A DNA stretch of 64,000 nt from the NCBI GenBank assembly GCA_947503785.1, contig CANNFB010000004.1, positions 62,001 to 126,000 of the forward strand. The letters run 5' to 3'. Positions 51,737 to 61,164 of this stretch are shown piece by piece. The notes under the pieces were generated by a model. The model was not told the origin of the DNA. It searched no databases and saw only the letters and a program-made list of their open reading frames with translations. This DNA is from an uncultured Campylobacterales bacterium. Lineage in GTDB: Bacteria > Campylobacterota > Campylobacteria > Campylobacterales > Arcobacteraceae. The translations under genes and the position numbers were made by a program. Positions within the stretch are counted from its first letter, which is position 1; each line of letters starts with the position of its first letter.

Positions 51737-51962
51737 TATAATTATTAATAATATCAGGTTCTCTTTTACCTAGTAGTTTTAATTTAGGGGCTTCAGTCAT
51801 ATCTCTTTTTTTCATTCTTACCTCAAATGTTGCTTCATAATCACCACTTGGACAAGCTAAAATACTTGTTGTTTCTGTTAACTTTGTTTCTTTACATTCA
51901 TCGGGAGCATCTGCAAATAAGAAACTACTGATTATCATCATAGAAATTAAAACTTTTTTCAT
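51726..51962 (-). CDS. Small exported hypothetical protein with two cysteines
   Basis: The 78-residue protein has a signal peptide (MKKVLISMMIISSFLFA, cleavage near 17) and a mature part with two Cys (at 23 and 37) that could form a disulfide. The rest is polar with no known domain. Its 3' end abuts the htpG-copy scar. Probably periplasmic; function unknown. Confidence 0.7.
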   Translation of the reverse strand: MKKVLISMMIISSFLFADAPDECKETKLTETTSILACPSGDYEATFEVRMKKRDMTEAPKLKLLGKREPDIINNYTQK

Positions 51963-52061
51963 ACTATATTGCCTTAGAATATATTTATTCCATGTAGGAA
52001 TTTATAGTATGATACCTTAATTATCTATATTTTAATATTAGTCAGCTATAATCTTTAGTAA

Positions 52062-52104
52062 TGCCTTTAGGTATTACACATAGTTATATGTAATATTAAA
52101 GGTA
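52062..52104 (+). promoter_or_regulatory. Leader hairpin covering the tauE ribosome site
   Basis: CCTTTA (52064-52069) pairs with TAAAGG (52097-52102), the apparent Shine-Dalgarno of the gene starting at 52110. ATTACA (52073-52078) pairs with TGTAAT (52089-52094) inside. The fold would hide the ribosome site. As DNA it is also a dyad that the downstream LysR protein might bind. Confidence 0.45.
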
Positions 52105-52109
52105 GTCAT

Positions 52110-52847
52110 ATGGAAACAGATTTTTTAATAGTTTTCGCATTAGTTGTTTTTATTTCTTCATTAATTCATGGAAGTATTGGTTTTGGTTTTGGTCTTATTG
52201 CTACTCCAGCAATTGCAATGTTTACGGATATACAGACAACAATAACTTATATTCTCGTTCCTACTATGCTTGTAAATCTTGTTAGTATTTTAAGTGAAGG
52301 TGGGTTTTTTGAGGCTTTAAAAAAGTTTTGGCTCATAATCTTATTAATGGTAATAGGGGCTTGTATGGGTACTTTTTTACTTATTTATTTTAATTCTGAG
52401 TATTTTAAACTTCTTTTAGCTTTTATTATTTTTATTTATCTTTTACAATCTATTGTGAAAATACGAGCAAGTTTTATTCATAATTATCCTAAGTCTTCTA
52501 CTTATGGTTTAGGAATTATTGGTGGAATTATATCTGGTCTTACAAATGTTGTCGCACCTCTTACTATTATTTATACTTTGGAGTTAAAGTATAGTAAAAA
52601 AGACACGATACAGTTATCAAATTTGTGTTTTTTATTTTCAAAAGTAGGGCAGATAATAGTATTTGTTTTTTATGGTGCTTTTTCATCTACGGCTGTTGAT
52701 CTATCAATTATTAGTTTTGCAGTTGTAGGTTTTGGCTTGTATTTTGGCCTTAAAATAAAGAAAAAAATTGATGCGAAATTTTATACAAAAATATTAAAAG
52801 TTTTACTTTTCATAATAGCTTGTATTTTAGTAATTGATACTATTTAG
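52110..52847 (+). CDS. TauE/SafE family anion exporter
   Basis: The 245-residue membrane protein has about seven to eight helices, with HGSIGFGFGLIATPAIAM in the first half and GGIISGLTNVVAPLTIIY in the second, as in TauE/SafE proteins. It is followed after 18 bases by a LysR-type regulator on the same strand, so the pair probably forms an operon in which the regulator senses the exported or related compound. This is the second TauE-like gene in the window and they are not close copies. Confidence 0.86.
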   Translation: METDFLIVFALVVFISSLIHGSIGFGFGLIATPAIAMFTDIQTTITYILVPTMLVNLVSILSEGGFFEALKKFWLIILLMVIGACMGTFLLIYFNSEYFKLLLAFIIFIYLLQSIVKIRASFIHNYPKSSTYGLGIIGGIISGLTNVVAPLTIIYTLELKYSKKDTIQLSNLCFLFSKVGQIIVFVFYGAFSSTAVDLSIISFAVVGFGLYFGLKIKKKIDAKFYTKILKVLLFIIACILVIDTI

Positions 52848-52865
52848 TTTATAAAAGGATATATA

Positions 52866-53684
52866 TTGGATACAAATTTATTAAAGGTTTTTCTAACTGT
52901 TGCGAAAACGAAGAGTATATCAGCAGCTGCAAAAGAGTTGGAGTTCACTCAATCGAATGTAACTTTGAGAATCAAACAATTAGAGAAAAACTTAGACTAT
53001 TTACTTTTTCATCGTACTAATAGGGGAGTTGTCCTAAGTAGTGAGGGAGAGAAACTATATCCCTATGCAATTGATATTATAAAAAAAATAGAAGAAGCTA
53101 CTCTTCAAATGAGAAATATTAATTATCAAGATGTATTAAAAATAGGTTCAACTCAAACTTTTACTACTAGTAACTTGATACCTATAATTGAGCAATTAAA
53201 CAACGATTTTGAAGAAATGAAGTTAGAGTTTACCGTTGATAGTAGTTTGAATTTAATAGAAAAATTATTAGATTACAAAATAGATATTGCTTTTGTAAAT
53301 GGAAATCCTTACAACAAAAATTTAGAGATTCTAAATATCTTTGATGAAAAGATGGTATTGGTGGAGCCTTTGAAAAAACAAATAGGAAATACAGTATTTG
53401 TTTTCAAAAAGACTTGTGCAAACTGTATTTTTTTAGAAAACTATATTAAAGAAAATAGAGAAGAAACTTATAAAACAGTAGCTTTAGAAAACTACGAATT
53501 AATATTAGGTTGTGTAAAAGCAGGTTATGGGGTGAGTTTACTAAGTCCTAAAATTATTGAAAAGTTTGGATACACACATAAGGTTAAACTTACAGAAGTA
53601 GAGAACTATTTAGATACACATCTTGTATGTAGAAAAGATTATTCACCTATAATTCATAAGTATTTAAGGGATATTAGCTTATAA
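52866..53684 (+). CDS. LysR-type transcriptional regulator
   Basis: The 272-residue protein starts at TTG (AAAGGAT eight bases before). Its first 60 residues are the LysR winged helix-turn-helix (SISAAAKELEFTQSNVTLRIKQLE), followed by a two-lobe effector-binding domain slightly shorter than usual. It is co-directional with the TauE gene, which differs from the more common divergent setting, and could bind the dyad at 52062-52104. Effector unknown. Confidence 0.88.
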   Translation: MDTNLLKVFLTVAKTKSISAAAKELEFTQSNVTLRIKQLEKNLDYLLFHRTNRGVVLSSEGEKLYPYAIDIIKKIEEATLQMRNINYQDVLKIGSTQTFTTSNLIPIIEQLNNDFEEMKLEFTVDSSLNLIEKLLDYKIDIAFVNGNPYNKNLEILNIFDEKMVLVEPLKKQIGNTVFVFKKTCANCIFLENYIKENREETYKTVALENYELILGCVKAGYGVSLLSPKIIEKFGYTHKVKLTEVENYLDTHLVCRKDYSPIIHKYLRDISL

Positions 53685-53709
53685 AGTTATAGTTAAAAGG
53701 ATAATTTAA

Positions 53710-54114
53710 ATGTACGATTATGATATTGTTTTTATAAAAGGAAACCAATCGTCTGGTCTTCCAATACAACACGAAAAAATGAACAAATCAATCACAGATT
53801 TATTAATTTCATATACTTATAAAACAGTTAGTTCAGATATGACAAATAAAAACTTTGTAATACCTAGTGCAAAAGTTTATATTGGTTTTTCACGTGGTTC
53901 AAGATATTTAAAAAAGCTTCCTAAAGCATCACTAAAAATTTCTATTGGTGGAATATCAGGAGCGGGAATAAATTCTTTTATTAATCCTTCTGATAAAATA
54001 TTAGATGGTGATATTTCAGAATATTCAATGAGCTCACATTTTATAATACTAGAAGCTGACAAAATTAAAATCAAAAAATTAATTGATGATTTTTTACTTA
54101 TAAATATTGCATAA
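53710..54114 (+). CDS. Hypothetical protein, possible small alpha/beta-hydrolase-like fold
   Basis: The 134-residue protein has alternating strands and helices and a GFSRGS motif near residues 57-62 that resembles the nucleophile elbow G-x-S-x-G of alpha/beta hydrolases. The domain is too short for a full hydrolase and a catalytic triad cannot be made out, so this is a weak call. It starts after AAAGGA. A decayed copy of its first 50 bases lies 2 kb upstream behind htpG. Confidence 0.6.
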   Translation: MYDYDIVFIKGNQSSGLPIQHEKMNKSITDLLISYTYKTVSSDMTNKNFVIPSAKVYIGFSRGSRYLKKLPKASLKISIGGISGAGINSFINPSDKILDGDISEYSMSSHFIILEADKIKIKKLIDDFLLINIA

Positions 54115-54191
54115 AACTGTTGATTTATATCATCATTTAGAGTTAGTTTTTTTGTTAAAATAGGGTATAAAATTTAAAATGAAAGATTAAT

Positions 54192-54659
54192 ATGAAAATG
54201 ATTTTATTATCAGCTTTAACAGTTCTTATGTTAAATGCAAGTACATCAACTCCTGTTAAAAATACACTACCAAGAACAGTAGATCCTACTGCTCAACAAA
54301 ATGCTGATGCTCAGTTAAAAATACAAAATAAACAAATTATAAAATTAGTTGTTGAAGAAGTTTCTAAGAAGCTTCCTCAAATTATAGATAAATATACTAC
54401 TTTTACTTCTATAAAAGCAGATAATTTAACACTTGTTTCAACTTATGAAATAAATACAGGTGCTAAAAGTGATGAAGCAGTAAGACGTGATGACAAGAAA
54501 AGAATGGAAAAGTTTATTGTTGAAGGTATTTGCCAAAGCTCAAAAAGATTTTTGCAAGGTGATATCAATGTAACTTATGTTTATATTAGTAAAAATACTA
54601 AAAGTGAGCTTTTTAGGTTTCCCGTAACTCCTAAAGATTGTATCTCTTTTTGGAGATAG
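54192..54659 (+). CDS. Exported hypothetical protein
   Basis: The 155-residue protein has a signal peptide (cleavage near residue 16) and a soluble mature part with a helical segment rich in Gln/Asn/Lys (about 38-62) and a beta-rich C-terminal half with Cys at about 113 and 151. No family is recognised. It is probably periplasmic. A strong terminator follows. Confidence 0.7.
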   Translation: MKMILLSALTVLMLNASTSTPVKNTLPRTVDPTAQQNADAQLKIQNKQIIKLVVEEVSKKLPQIIDKYTTFTSIKADNLTLVSTYEINTGAKSDEAVRRDDKKRMEKFIVEGICQSSKRFLQGDINVTYVYISKNTKSELFRFPVTPKDCISFWR

Positions 54660-54663
54660 TAGC

Positions 54664-54692
54664 TTAATAAAAAGGCTTTGCCTTTTTATTAA
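54664..54692. terminator. Bidirectional terminator
   Basis: A perfect 13-bp stem (54664-54676 with 54680-54692) with a TTT loop and built-in A and T tracts overlaps the stop codon of the convergent yitT-like gene. Confidence 0.88.
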
Positions 54693-55537
54693 TGCCCTCT
54701 ACCTAACATTTCAGAGGCTTCCATTACAATCATAAAAGCGTCTTTGTCATTTTCACTTATAATATCTCTTAATATACCAAGTTTTTTAACATCTAAAACA
54801 ATGAAAATAAGTGTTTTATCTTCATTATTTAAAATACTAGAACCTTTTAATATTGTTCCTTCAACGCCAAGTGTCTCATCAATTTTTTTACTTAATACTT
54901 CAGCTTTATTTGAAGCTATATGAATTACTTTAGTACTTAGCGTTCCTGTTAATACTACATCTATTGCTTTTGAAGTTGCATAAATACTCATAATACTTAA
55001 AACAGCTTTTTCAAAATCTTTAAAAACATAAATTGAAGAAATTACAATAATTACATCAATAATAAGTATTATTTGAGCAGGTTTAATATGTGAATTAGCA
55101 GATATAATTCTAGCAATAATAGTCGATCCACCAGCACTAGAATTTCCTTTTATTATAAAGCCTACACCTAATCCTATAATTACACCACCAAATATTGCGG
55201 CTACTAATATATTTGAAATTAATTGCGTATTTATAAAGATACTTGAAAACGTATCAATAAAAACAGATATTAAAAAAATAGTAATTATTGTTTTAATTGT
55301 AAATACTTTTCCTAGATATTTTAATCCCCAAATTAAAAGTGGAATATTTACAGCAATAATAATTGTTCCAATCGAATAATCTGTTAAATGATGTAATAAA
55401 ATTGCCATACCAGGTGTTCCACCTGTTGTAAAATTATGTGGTACAAAAAATAGTACGACTGAAATTGAAATGCATAAAGCACCTAGTAAAATAAAAAGAC
55501 TACTTTTTATTTCATTACTTATAGATAATTTTGACAT
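54689..55537 (-). CDS. YitT family membrane protein (DUF161 plus DUF2179)
   Basis: The 282-residue protein has five to six membrane helices in the first 200 residues, with FFVPHNFTTGGTPGMAILLHH and GNSSAGGSTIIARII as conserved glycine-rich motifs, and a soluble C-terminal DUF2179 domain. The family is common but its transported substrate is not established. The gene is single and its stop lies in a shared terminator. Confidence 0.87.
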   Translation of the reverse strand: MSKLSISNEIKSSLFILLGALCISISVVLFFVPHNFTTGGTPGMAILLHHLTDYSIGTIIIAVNIPLLIWGLKYLGKVFTIKTIITIFLISVFIDTFSSIFINTQLISNILVAAIFGGVIIGLGVGFIIKGNSSAGGSTIIARIISANSHIKPAQIILIIDVIIVISSIYVFKDFEKAVLSIMSIYATSKAIDVVLTGTLSTKVIHIASNKAEVLSKKIDETLGVEGTILKGSSILNNEDKTLIFIVLDVKKLGILRDIISENDKDAFMIVMEASEMLGRGH

Positions 55538-55676
55538 GAAAAATCCTATGATATTTTGATAGTTTTAATTTTTAGTAAGATTAGTTAGAGATTATGAGCT
55601 TTGTTGTTGTCTATTTTCTTGATTTTGAAGTTTTAAAAGATAATTTAGAAATTCTTTTTTTAGTGTATTTTTGATT

Positions 55677-56141
55677 TTAGTTTTCCTCTAAAGATATTAG
55701 TGATGCCATTATAGCATTAGATAAGTCATTTGTTATTATTTCGTCCCATTTTTCTACTTGTTTTCTTTCATTTTCTTTACAAATATTTATCATAGTTTGG
55801 TTAAAGAAAGTATTATCATTAATCTCATTTATAATTGGCTCAATTTGTATTTGTGAATTTTTAACAAGTTCAAGATTTGTATTTACAAAATTTTGTAAAG
55901 CATCCATAGCACTTTGTTTTTTTAATTCATCATTAAAAATTTCATCACAATTTTCTAAAGTCGAAATATCTTTTAACATTTCATAAATTGAGCCAAGTGC
56001 TAGTTGTAATTCTATTTCATAATTGACTTGTTTAGTATTTGCAGTATTTACAAAATTTCCACAAGCAACTTGGTAGTACATCTCATATTTTGCTAGGTTT
56101 CTAATTATATTCTCTCTTGAGAAATATTTTTCTATATTCAT
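55677..56141 (-). CDS. Hypothetical helical protein, perhaps shortened by a frameshift
   Basis: The 154-residue protein is all-helical, acidic and soluble, with no known motif. Right after its stop, one base out of frame, 28 more codons stay open (down to a TAA at 55592-55594) and encode a Lys/Gln-rich helix (KNTLKKEFLNYLLKLQNQ) without a usable start codon of its own. This could be the original C-terminus, lost through one inserted base, or be read by frameshifting. A chemoreceptor gene is divergent from it. Confidence 0.6.
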   Translation of the reverse strand: MNIEKYFSRENIIRNLAKYEMYYQVACGNFVNTANTKQVNYEIELQLALGSIYEMLKDISTLENCDEIFNDELKKQSAMDALQNFVNTNLELVKNSQIQIEPIINEINDNTFFNQTMINICKENERKQVEKWDEIITNDLSNAIMASLISLEEN

Positions 56142-56259
56142 TTTACTTTTATCCTAAAATAATTTTAATATTCATATTATATTGATTCTTTGTTAAATTA
56201 ATAATTAAAAATTAATATTAAATACTTTATAATAATTCTAAATGATTAAAAGGCTTAGT

Positions 56260-58665
56260 ATGTTTAGAAATATGACTATTAAATTAAAACTTATTTTATT
56301 AATCTTAGTATCAATGGCTTTTTTAGCAATAGCACTTTCAACTTTTTCAATATATGAAGTTAAAACAACTTCACTAAAAGAAAATTTTCATAATTTAACT
56401 GCTGTTAGAGATTCAAAGCATAAGCAATTAGATAAATTTTTTAAAGAAAGAAAAGCTGATATTAAAGTTCTTGCTAGAAGTAAAGATGTTAAAAATCTTC
56501 TTGAAGATTTAAATTATGTTTATGATGAGTTAAATGTTGGTAAAAAAGACAAATATCCTATTACTAATGAGTTAAATATTAGTAAAATTAAAAAACATGA
56601 AGCGTTTTTTCAAGGGTATATGAAAGATTATGGTTATTACGATATTTTTATAATTAATAACACTCATGGTCAGGTAATGTATTCTTCAGCTAAAGAATCA
56701 GATTATGGAGAAAATCTTTTATATGGTAACTTAAAAGATAGTGGATTAGCAGAAGTTTGGAAAAAAGTAAAAGAAACAAAAAAAATATCATTTATTGATA
56801 TGAAACCTTATGCTCCAAGTAATGGCGCCCCTGCAATGTTTATTGGAACTCCTATTTATATTAATGAGTCTATTGCATCTATATTAGTATTTCAAATATC
56901 TGATCAAGCAATAAATGATATTATGCAATTTAGAAAAGGGTATGGTTCAAGTCAAGAAGATTATCTAGTTGGTATGGATAAGTTAATGAGAAGTGATAGT
57001 TATTTAGATAAAACTAATCATTCATTAAAAGCTTCTTTTTCAAATCCATCTGCAGGAAAAGTTGATACAAAAGCTTCACAAAATGCTCTAAATGGAAAAA
57101 CTAATACTGAAATAATTATGGATTATAATTCAAATCCAGTACTTTCAGCATATTCGTATGTAAAGATTGGGGATTCTATTACTTGGGCTATAATATCAGA
57201 AATTGATGAAGCAGAAGTACTAGAAACACCAAATAATATTCGTAATATAATAATATTAATGTCACTAGTAATTTTTACTATCATTACTTTAATCGCAATT
57301 TTTATTATCAATAAAAGTTTAATTAAACCACTTAGTAGTTTTCAAAATGGCTTATTAGAATTTTTTAAATATCTAAATAAAGAAAAACTTGACGTAGAGC
57401 TTTTAAATATTACATCTAACGATGAAATTGGAATTATGAGTACAGTTATTAATCAAAATATCCAAAGAGTTAAAAAGGATATACAAGCTGATGATGAGCT
57501 ATTAGATGATGCAAAAAACGTATTATCTAGAGTAAAAAATGGTTGGTACTCTCAAACTATTGAAAAATCAACAAGTAATGCTAGTTTAGAAAGTTTAAAA
57601 AATGATGTAAACACAATGATTGAAGCTACAAAAGATAATTTTAACAGTGTTAATAAATTATTAAATGAATATTCAAACTATAATTATTTAAAAGAATTAA
57701 AAGTTGATAATATTGAAAAAGGTGGGGTTTTTGAGCAACTTATAAATGATATAAATAAACTACGAACTGCAATTACTCAAATGCTTATTGATAACAAAAG
57801 AAATGGTTTAATAATAAATGATTCTTCAAATATATTATTATCAAATGTAGATATATTAAATAAATCATCAAATGAGGCAGCAGCATCTTTAGAAGAAACA
57901 GCAGCAGCTCTAGAAGAGATTACAGGTAATGTAACATCAACAACTCAAAAGATTGTACAGATGTCTGATTTTGCATCACAGGTTACTTCTTCTGCATCTG
58001 AAGGCGAAAATCTAGCAAATAAAACAACATTGGCAATGGATGAGATAAATACTCAAGTTACTGCAATCAATGAAGCAATCACCGTAATTGATCAAATTGC
58101 TTTTCAAACAAATATCCTTTCATTAAATGCAGCAGTAGAAGCAGCAACTGCAGGCGAAGCAGGTAAAGGGTTTGCCGTAGTTGCAGCAGAAGTAAGAAAT
58201 CTTGCTTCAAGAAGTGCAGAAGCAGCTAAAGAGATAAAATCTCTAGTTGAAAATGCAAATATAAAAGCAAATGAAGGTAAAGTGATTTCTGATAATATGA
58301 TTGAAGGTTATACAAGTTTAAATCAAAATATTGGTAAAACTATCGAGCTTATTGAGGATATTTCAAATGCTTCTAAAGAGCAACAATTAGGAATAGTTCA
58401 AATAAATGACGCAATTAATTCTCTAGATCAACAAACGCAAAAGAACGCGGCTGTTGCAGGTGAAACTAAAGCAATTGCGACTAATACATCTATTATTTCA
58501 AACTCAATTGTTTCAAGTGCTGATGAAAAAGAGTTTGAGGGTAAAGATGATATTAAAATAGAAAAGGTAAAATCATCTAATAAGGATGATAATCATAGTA
58601 ATAAAAAGATTACAACTGAAGTAATAAAAGATAATACTTCAGATACTTCATGGGAAAGTTTTTAG
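56260..58665 (+). CDS. Methyl-accepting chemotaxis protein with CheR-type tether
   Basis: The 801-residue protein has membrane helices at about 8-27 and 327-350 that enclose a periplasmic sensor of Cache-like layout. Cytoplasmic linker and HAMP-like helices come next, then a signalling domain with the conserved hairpin [20 protein letters not shown] and a following [14 protein letters not shown]. The C-terminus is SWESF, close to the NWETF tether that binds CheR in E. coli receptors. AAAAGG lies six bases before the ATG at 56260; an ATG at 56242 lacks one. The ligand is unknown. Confidence 0.92.
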   Translation: MFRNMTIKLKLILLILVSMAFLAIALSTFSIYEVKTTSLKENFHNLTAVRDSKHKQLDKFFKERKADIKVLARSKDVKNLLEDLNYVYDELNVGKKDKYPITNELNISKIKKHEAFFQGYMKDYGYYDIFIINNTHGQVMYSSAKESDYGENLLYGNLKDSGLAEVWKKVKETKKISFIDMKPYAPSNGAPAMFIGTPIYINESIASILVFQISDQAINDIMQFRKGYGSSQEDYLVGMDKLMRSDSYLDKTNHSLKASFSNPSAGKVDTKASQNALNGKTNTEIIMDYNSNPVLSAYSYVKIGDSITWAIISEIDEAEVLETPNNIRNIIILMSLVIFTIITLIAIFIINKSLIKPLSSFQNGLLEFFKYLNKEKLDVELLNITSNDEIGIMSTVINQNIQRVKKDIQADDELLDDAKNVLSRVKNGWYSQTIEKSTSNASLESLKNDVNTMIEATKDNFNSVNKLLNEYSNYNYLKELKVDNIEKGGVFEQLINDINKLRTAITQMLIDNKRNGLIINDSSNILLSNVDILNKSSNEAAASLEETAAALEEITGNVTSTTQKIVQMSDFASQVTSSASEGENLANKTTLAMDEINTQVTAINEAITVIDQIAFQTNILSLNAAVEAATAGEAGKGFAVVAAEVRNLASRSAEAAKEIKSLVENANIKANEGKVISDNMIEGYTSLNQNIGKTIELIEDISNASKEQQLGIVQINDAINSLDQQTQKNAAVAGETKAIATNTSIISNSIVSSADEKEFEGKDDIKIEKVKSSNKDDNHSNKKITTEVIKDNTSDTSWESF

Positions 58666-58671
58666 AATAAG

Positions 58672-59253
58672 ATGGGTTTTTTAAAAGTTGTAAAATCAAT
58701 AATTAATACTGTTGTCAAATTATCTAGACCTGTGTTTAATCAAGAAGATAATATTTTAAAGTTTAAAATAAATTCTGAACTATTTTATAGCTATGAATTA
58801 GAAGATTTTGATATCAAAACTAGGCATGATTCTTATACTCTTAACGCATATACTCTAAAGTCAAAAGATTTATTTATTGAGTATGTGCAAACTGATAGTG
58901 ATGTAGTTTGGAATGGATTAGCAAGTTCTTTATATATAAACTTGATTAAACAAAAACTAAAACTTAATTCTATGGAAGTATTAGAAAAACATGAATTTAA
59001 TAATTATAATTTTATTACATACAAAATAGATAATCATTTTATTTTAAATTTTATTTATATTTATGAACTAAATAAAGATGTTTTTATTCTGGATATAAGT
59101 TCAAAATTATATACGAAGTTAATAAGTAATTTTATAAAGGATTATAGTTATAGTTTTGAAAAAAACGAACCTGACACTATTGATTTTAATTTTAGTATTG
59201 TAAGAGAAAATAATATGAATAACTATTTCTCTTACGAATCATCTGGAAATTAA
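58672..59253 (+). CDS. Hypothetical protein following the chemoreceptor
   Basis: The 193-residue protein starts six bases after the chemoreceptor stop, so it is probably co-transcribed. It is an alpha/beta soluble protein rich in Ile, Asn, Tyr and Phe, with no signal peptide, no membrane helix and no motif I recognise. It overlaps the convergent DUF4197 gene by four bases. A link to chemotaxis rests only on position. Confidence 0.65.
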   Translation: MGFLKVVKSIINTVVKLSRPVFNQEDNILKFKINSELFYSYELEDFDIKTRHDSYTLNAYTLKSKDLFIEYVQTDSDVVWNGLASSLYINLIKQKLKLNSMEVLEKHEFNNYNFITYKIDNHFILNFIYIYELNKDVFILDISSKLYTKLISNFIKDYSYSFEKNEPDTIDFNFSIVRENNMNNYFSYESSGN

Positions 59254-60092
59254 TTTCCAAATACTTGTTTTAAGATAGAAGATGTTTGTGCTACTGGGTT
59301 TGTTCTAATTTCAGCTTCTTTTTGTGCTATCATAGTAAATAATCCACCAATTGCTTTTTCTGTTACATACTCATCTAAAGATTTATCAGAGCTTCCTGGT
59401 AAGTATGAATCAACTCCAAAACTTTTTGCTAATCCCATAATTTCACTATTTTCGACAATTCCTTTTGCATTTGATTTATAAAAGTTATTTGCCATATCAT
59501 AGTATGAAGCTACTTGATTCTCTTTCATTGTATTTTGAATAATAGGAGCAATCATTTTCTTTAAAGATTCAGTAGTATTTGCTTTAAAATAATTTGTTGC
59601 TGCATTTTTATCTCCAGCTAAAATATTTTGTGCATCTTGTAATGACATTTTCTCAATAGCATTTACAAATATATCAGCTGTTTTAGGTGCTGCTGCTGTT
59701 GCTGCTTTATTCATAGAGTTTATTAAGTTATCAGCCATTTCATTTCCACCAGCACTTCTTAAAAGTGTTTCAACTTTTGCTAAGTTATCAGGTAATGGAA
59801 TTTTTACTAATGAATTGTTTAAATATCCATTACTAGAACCTAATTCTTTTACTGCATAATTAACTCCTACTTTTAAAGCTTCTTTTAAACCATTTGTTAC
59901 TGTTGAATTACTAAGATTTGTATTTGTATTTGTATTTGTATTTGTATTTGTATTTGTATTTGTATTTGTATTTTCTGTTGGACTTGTATTTGCAACACTA
60001 TCCATAACACCTTTTGCAATACTTCCTAAATCAAATGCGTATGTTAGGCTCGATGTTAATATTAAAGATGCAACTATTGTACTTTTTTTCAT
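59250..60092 (-). CDS. DUF4197 domain-containing exported protein
   Basis: The 280-residue protein has a signal peptide (cleavage near residue 19, TYA/FD), a Thr-Asn repeat linker (about residues 41-60) and a DUF4197 domain (about 65-280), with LKEALKVGVNYAVKELG and KIPLPDNLAKVETLLRSAGG as the conserved start. The family is periplasmic and its role is unknown. The repeat linker comes from a hexanucleotide array at 59916-59969, so its length may vary between strains without loss of frame. Confidence 0.85.
   Translation of the reverse strand: MKKSTIVASLILTSSLTYAFDLGSIAKGVMDSVANTSPTENTNTNTNTNTNTNTNTNTNLSNSTVTNGLKEALKVGVNYAVKELGSSNGYLNNSLVKIPLPDNLAKVETLLRSAGGNEMADNLINSMNKAATAAAPKTADIFVNAIEKMSLQDAQNILAGDKNAATNYFKANTTESLKKMIAPIIQNTMKENQVASYYDMANNFYKSNAKGIVENSEIMGLAKSFGVDSYLPGSSDKSLDEYVTEKAIGGLFTMIAQKEAEIRTNPVAQTSSILKQVFGN
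59916..59969. repeat. Hexanucleotide tandem repeat (nine ATTTGT units)
   Basis: Nine perfect tandem ATTTGT units on the plus strand encode alternating Thr-Asn on the minus strand within the DUF4197 gene. Changes by whole units keep the reading frame, so this would vary linker length and not switch the gene off. Confidence 0.9.
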
Positions 60093-60174
60093 AATTATTC
60101 CTATTTATATTTTTGTTTTATTTTAACATTATATAATGAAATTATGAAACAATTGTGAAAAGGTAATATTAAAA

Positions 60175-60609
60175 ATGATTAATGAAATTTCTGACTATTT
60201 ATATAGTTTTAAAAATAAAGTAATGGAAGCTGAAAATATAGTTGAAACTTGTGAAGACATAATATCAAAGTATGCTGTATATTTAGAAAAAGAAGGTTTT
60301 AAAAAAGATTACGAAGAAAACTTTTTTACTATCTTAGGTTATACATACAGGTTAGAAGATAATAAACAAAGATTGTTTTATACTTTCCAGGAGGCTGTAT
60401 ACGCGATTGATTTAGATAAGCTTATGAAAAATGAAGACTCTTTAAAACTAAATACAATCATTTATATTTTAGTTCTTAATTCAATAATCAAAGAATATAA
60501 AACATCAATAGTTAATGAAGTTGAAAAAACTAAAGCACTTGATACTTATAAAATAGTTCAACAAAGACAAGCAAAAGAGAATAAAAAATATCACATGTAT
60601 CAAAATTAA
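60175..60609 (+). CDS. Hypothetical helical protein
   Basis: The 144-residue protein is soluble, all-helical and charged, with Glu/Lys-rich helices at both ends and one short aromatic strand pattern in the middle (FFTILGYTYRLED). No motif is recognised. It lies nine bases before the PPOX-family gene in the same direction, so it may share its transcript. Confidence 0.65.
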   Translation: MINEISDYLYSFKNKVMEAENIVETCEDIISKYAVYLEKEGFKKDYEENFFTILGYTYRLEDNKQRLFYTFQEAVYAIDLDKLMKNEDSLKLNTIIYILVLNSIIKEYKTSIVNEVEKTKALDTYKIVQQRQAKENKKYHMYQN

Positions 60610-60618
60610 GGAGATAAA

Positions 60619-61164
60619 GTGGCAAATTTTACAGAAAAATTAAGTAGTAAAGATATTGAATTTATAAAGAATCAAAAAATGTTTTTTGTATCAACTGCAC
60701 CAAAAGATGGAAAAATAAATATTTCACCAAAAGGTTTAGATGATACATTTAAAATTATAGATGAAAATACAATTTTATGGCTAAACTATTTTGGAAGTGG
60801 AAATGAAACAGCAGCACATTTACTTGAAGATAAAAGAATGACTATTATGTTTTGTGCTTACGAAGGTGATGCAAATATTCTAAGACTATATTGTGAAGTA
60901 AAATGTATTCAAGAAAAAGATAAAAATTGGGAAGAATATATAAAACATTTTTCTATTAAAAGAGCCTCTAGGCAAGTTTTTGAAGTGAAAATATTATCTA
61001 TAAATAATTCTTGTGGGATGGGAGTTCCCTTATATGATTTTGTTTCACAAAGAGATGAATTAACAAACTTTTATGATAATTCTACAAAAGAAGAGCATCT
61101 AGCTTATATGAAAAAAAAGAATCAAATAAGCTTTGATGGAAAAGACACTAAACTATTTAATTAG
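60619..61164 (+). CDS. Pyridoxamine 5'-phosphate oxidase family protein
   Basis: The 181-residue protein starts at GTG with GGAG seven bases before. It has the split-barrel flavin-binding pattern: FVSTAPKDGKINISPKGLDDTF at the N-terminus, ILWLNYFGSGNETAAHLLE and RMTIMFCAYEG. Members bind FMN, F420 or haem; true pyridoxine synthesis (PdxH) is unlikely because it lacks the PdxH C-terminus. The gene overlaps the convergent LOG-family gene by twelve bases. Confidence 0.85.
   Translation: MANFTEKLSSKDIEFIKNQKMFFVSTAPKDGKINISPKGLDDTFKIIDENTILWLNYFGSGNETAAHLLEDKRMTIMFCAYEGDANILRLYCEVKCIQEKDKNWEEYIKHFSIKRASRQVFEVKILSINNSCGMGVPLYDFVSQRDELTNFYDNSTKEEHLAYMKKKNQISFDGKDTKLFN

Noticed and set aside
59910-59980. 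CRISPR-like or mobile repeat
   Set aside because: The units are six bases, perfectly tandem, without spacers and in frame within a gene: a simple microsatellite.
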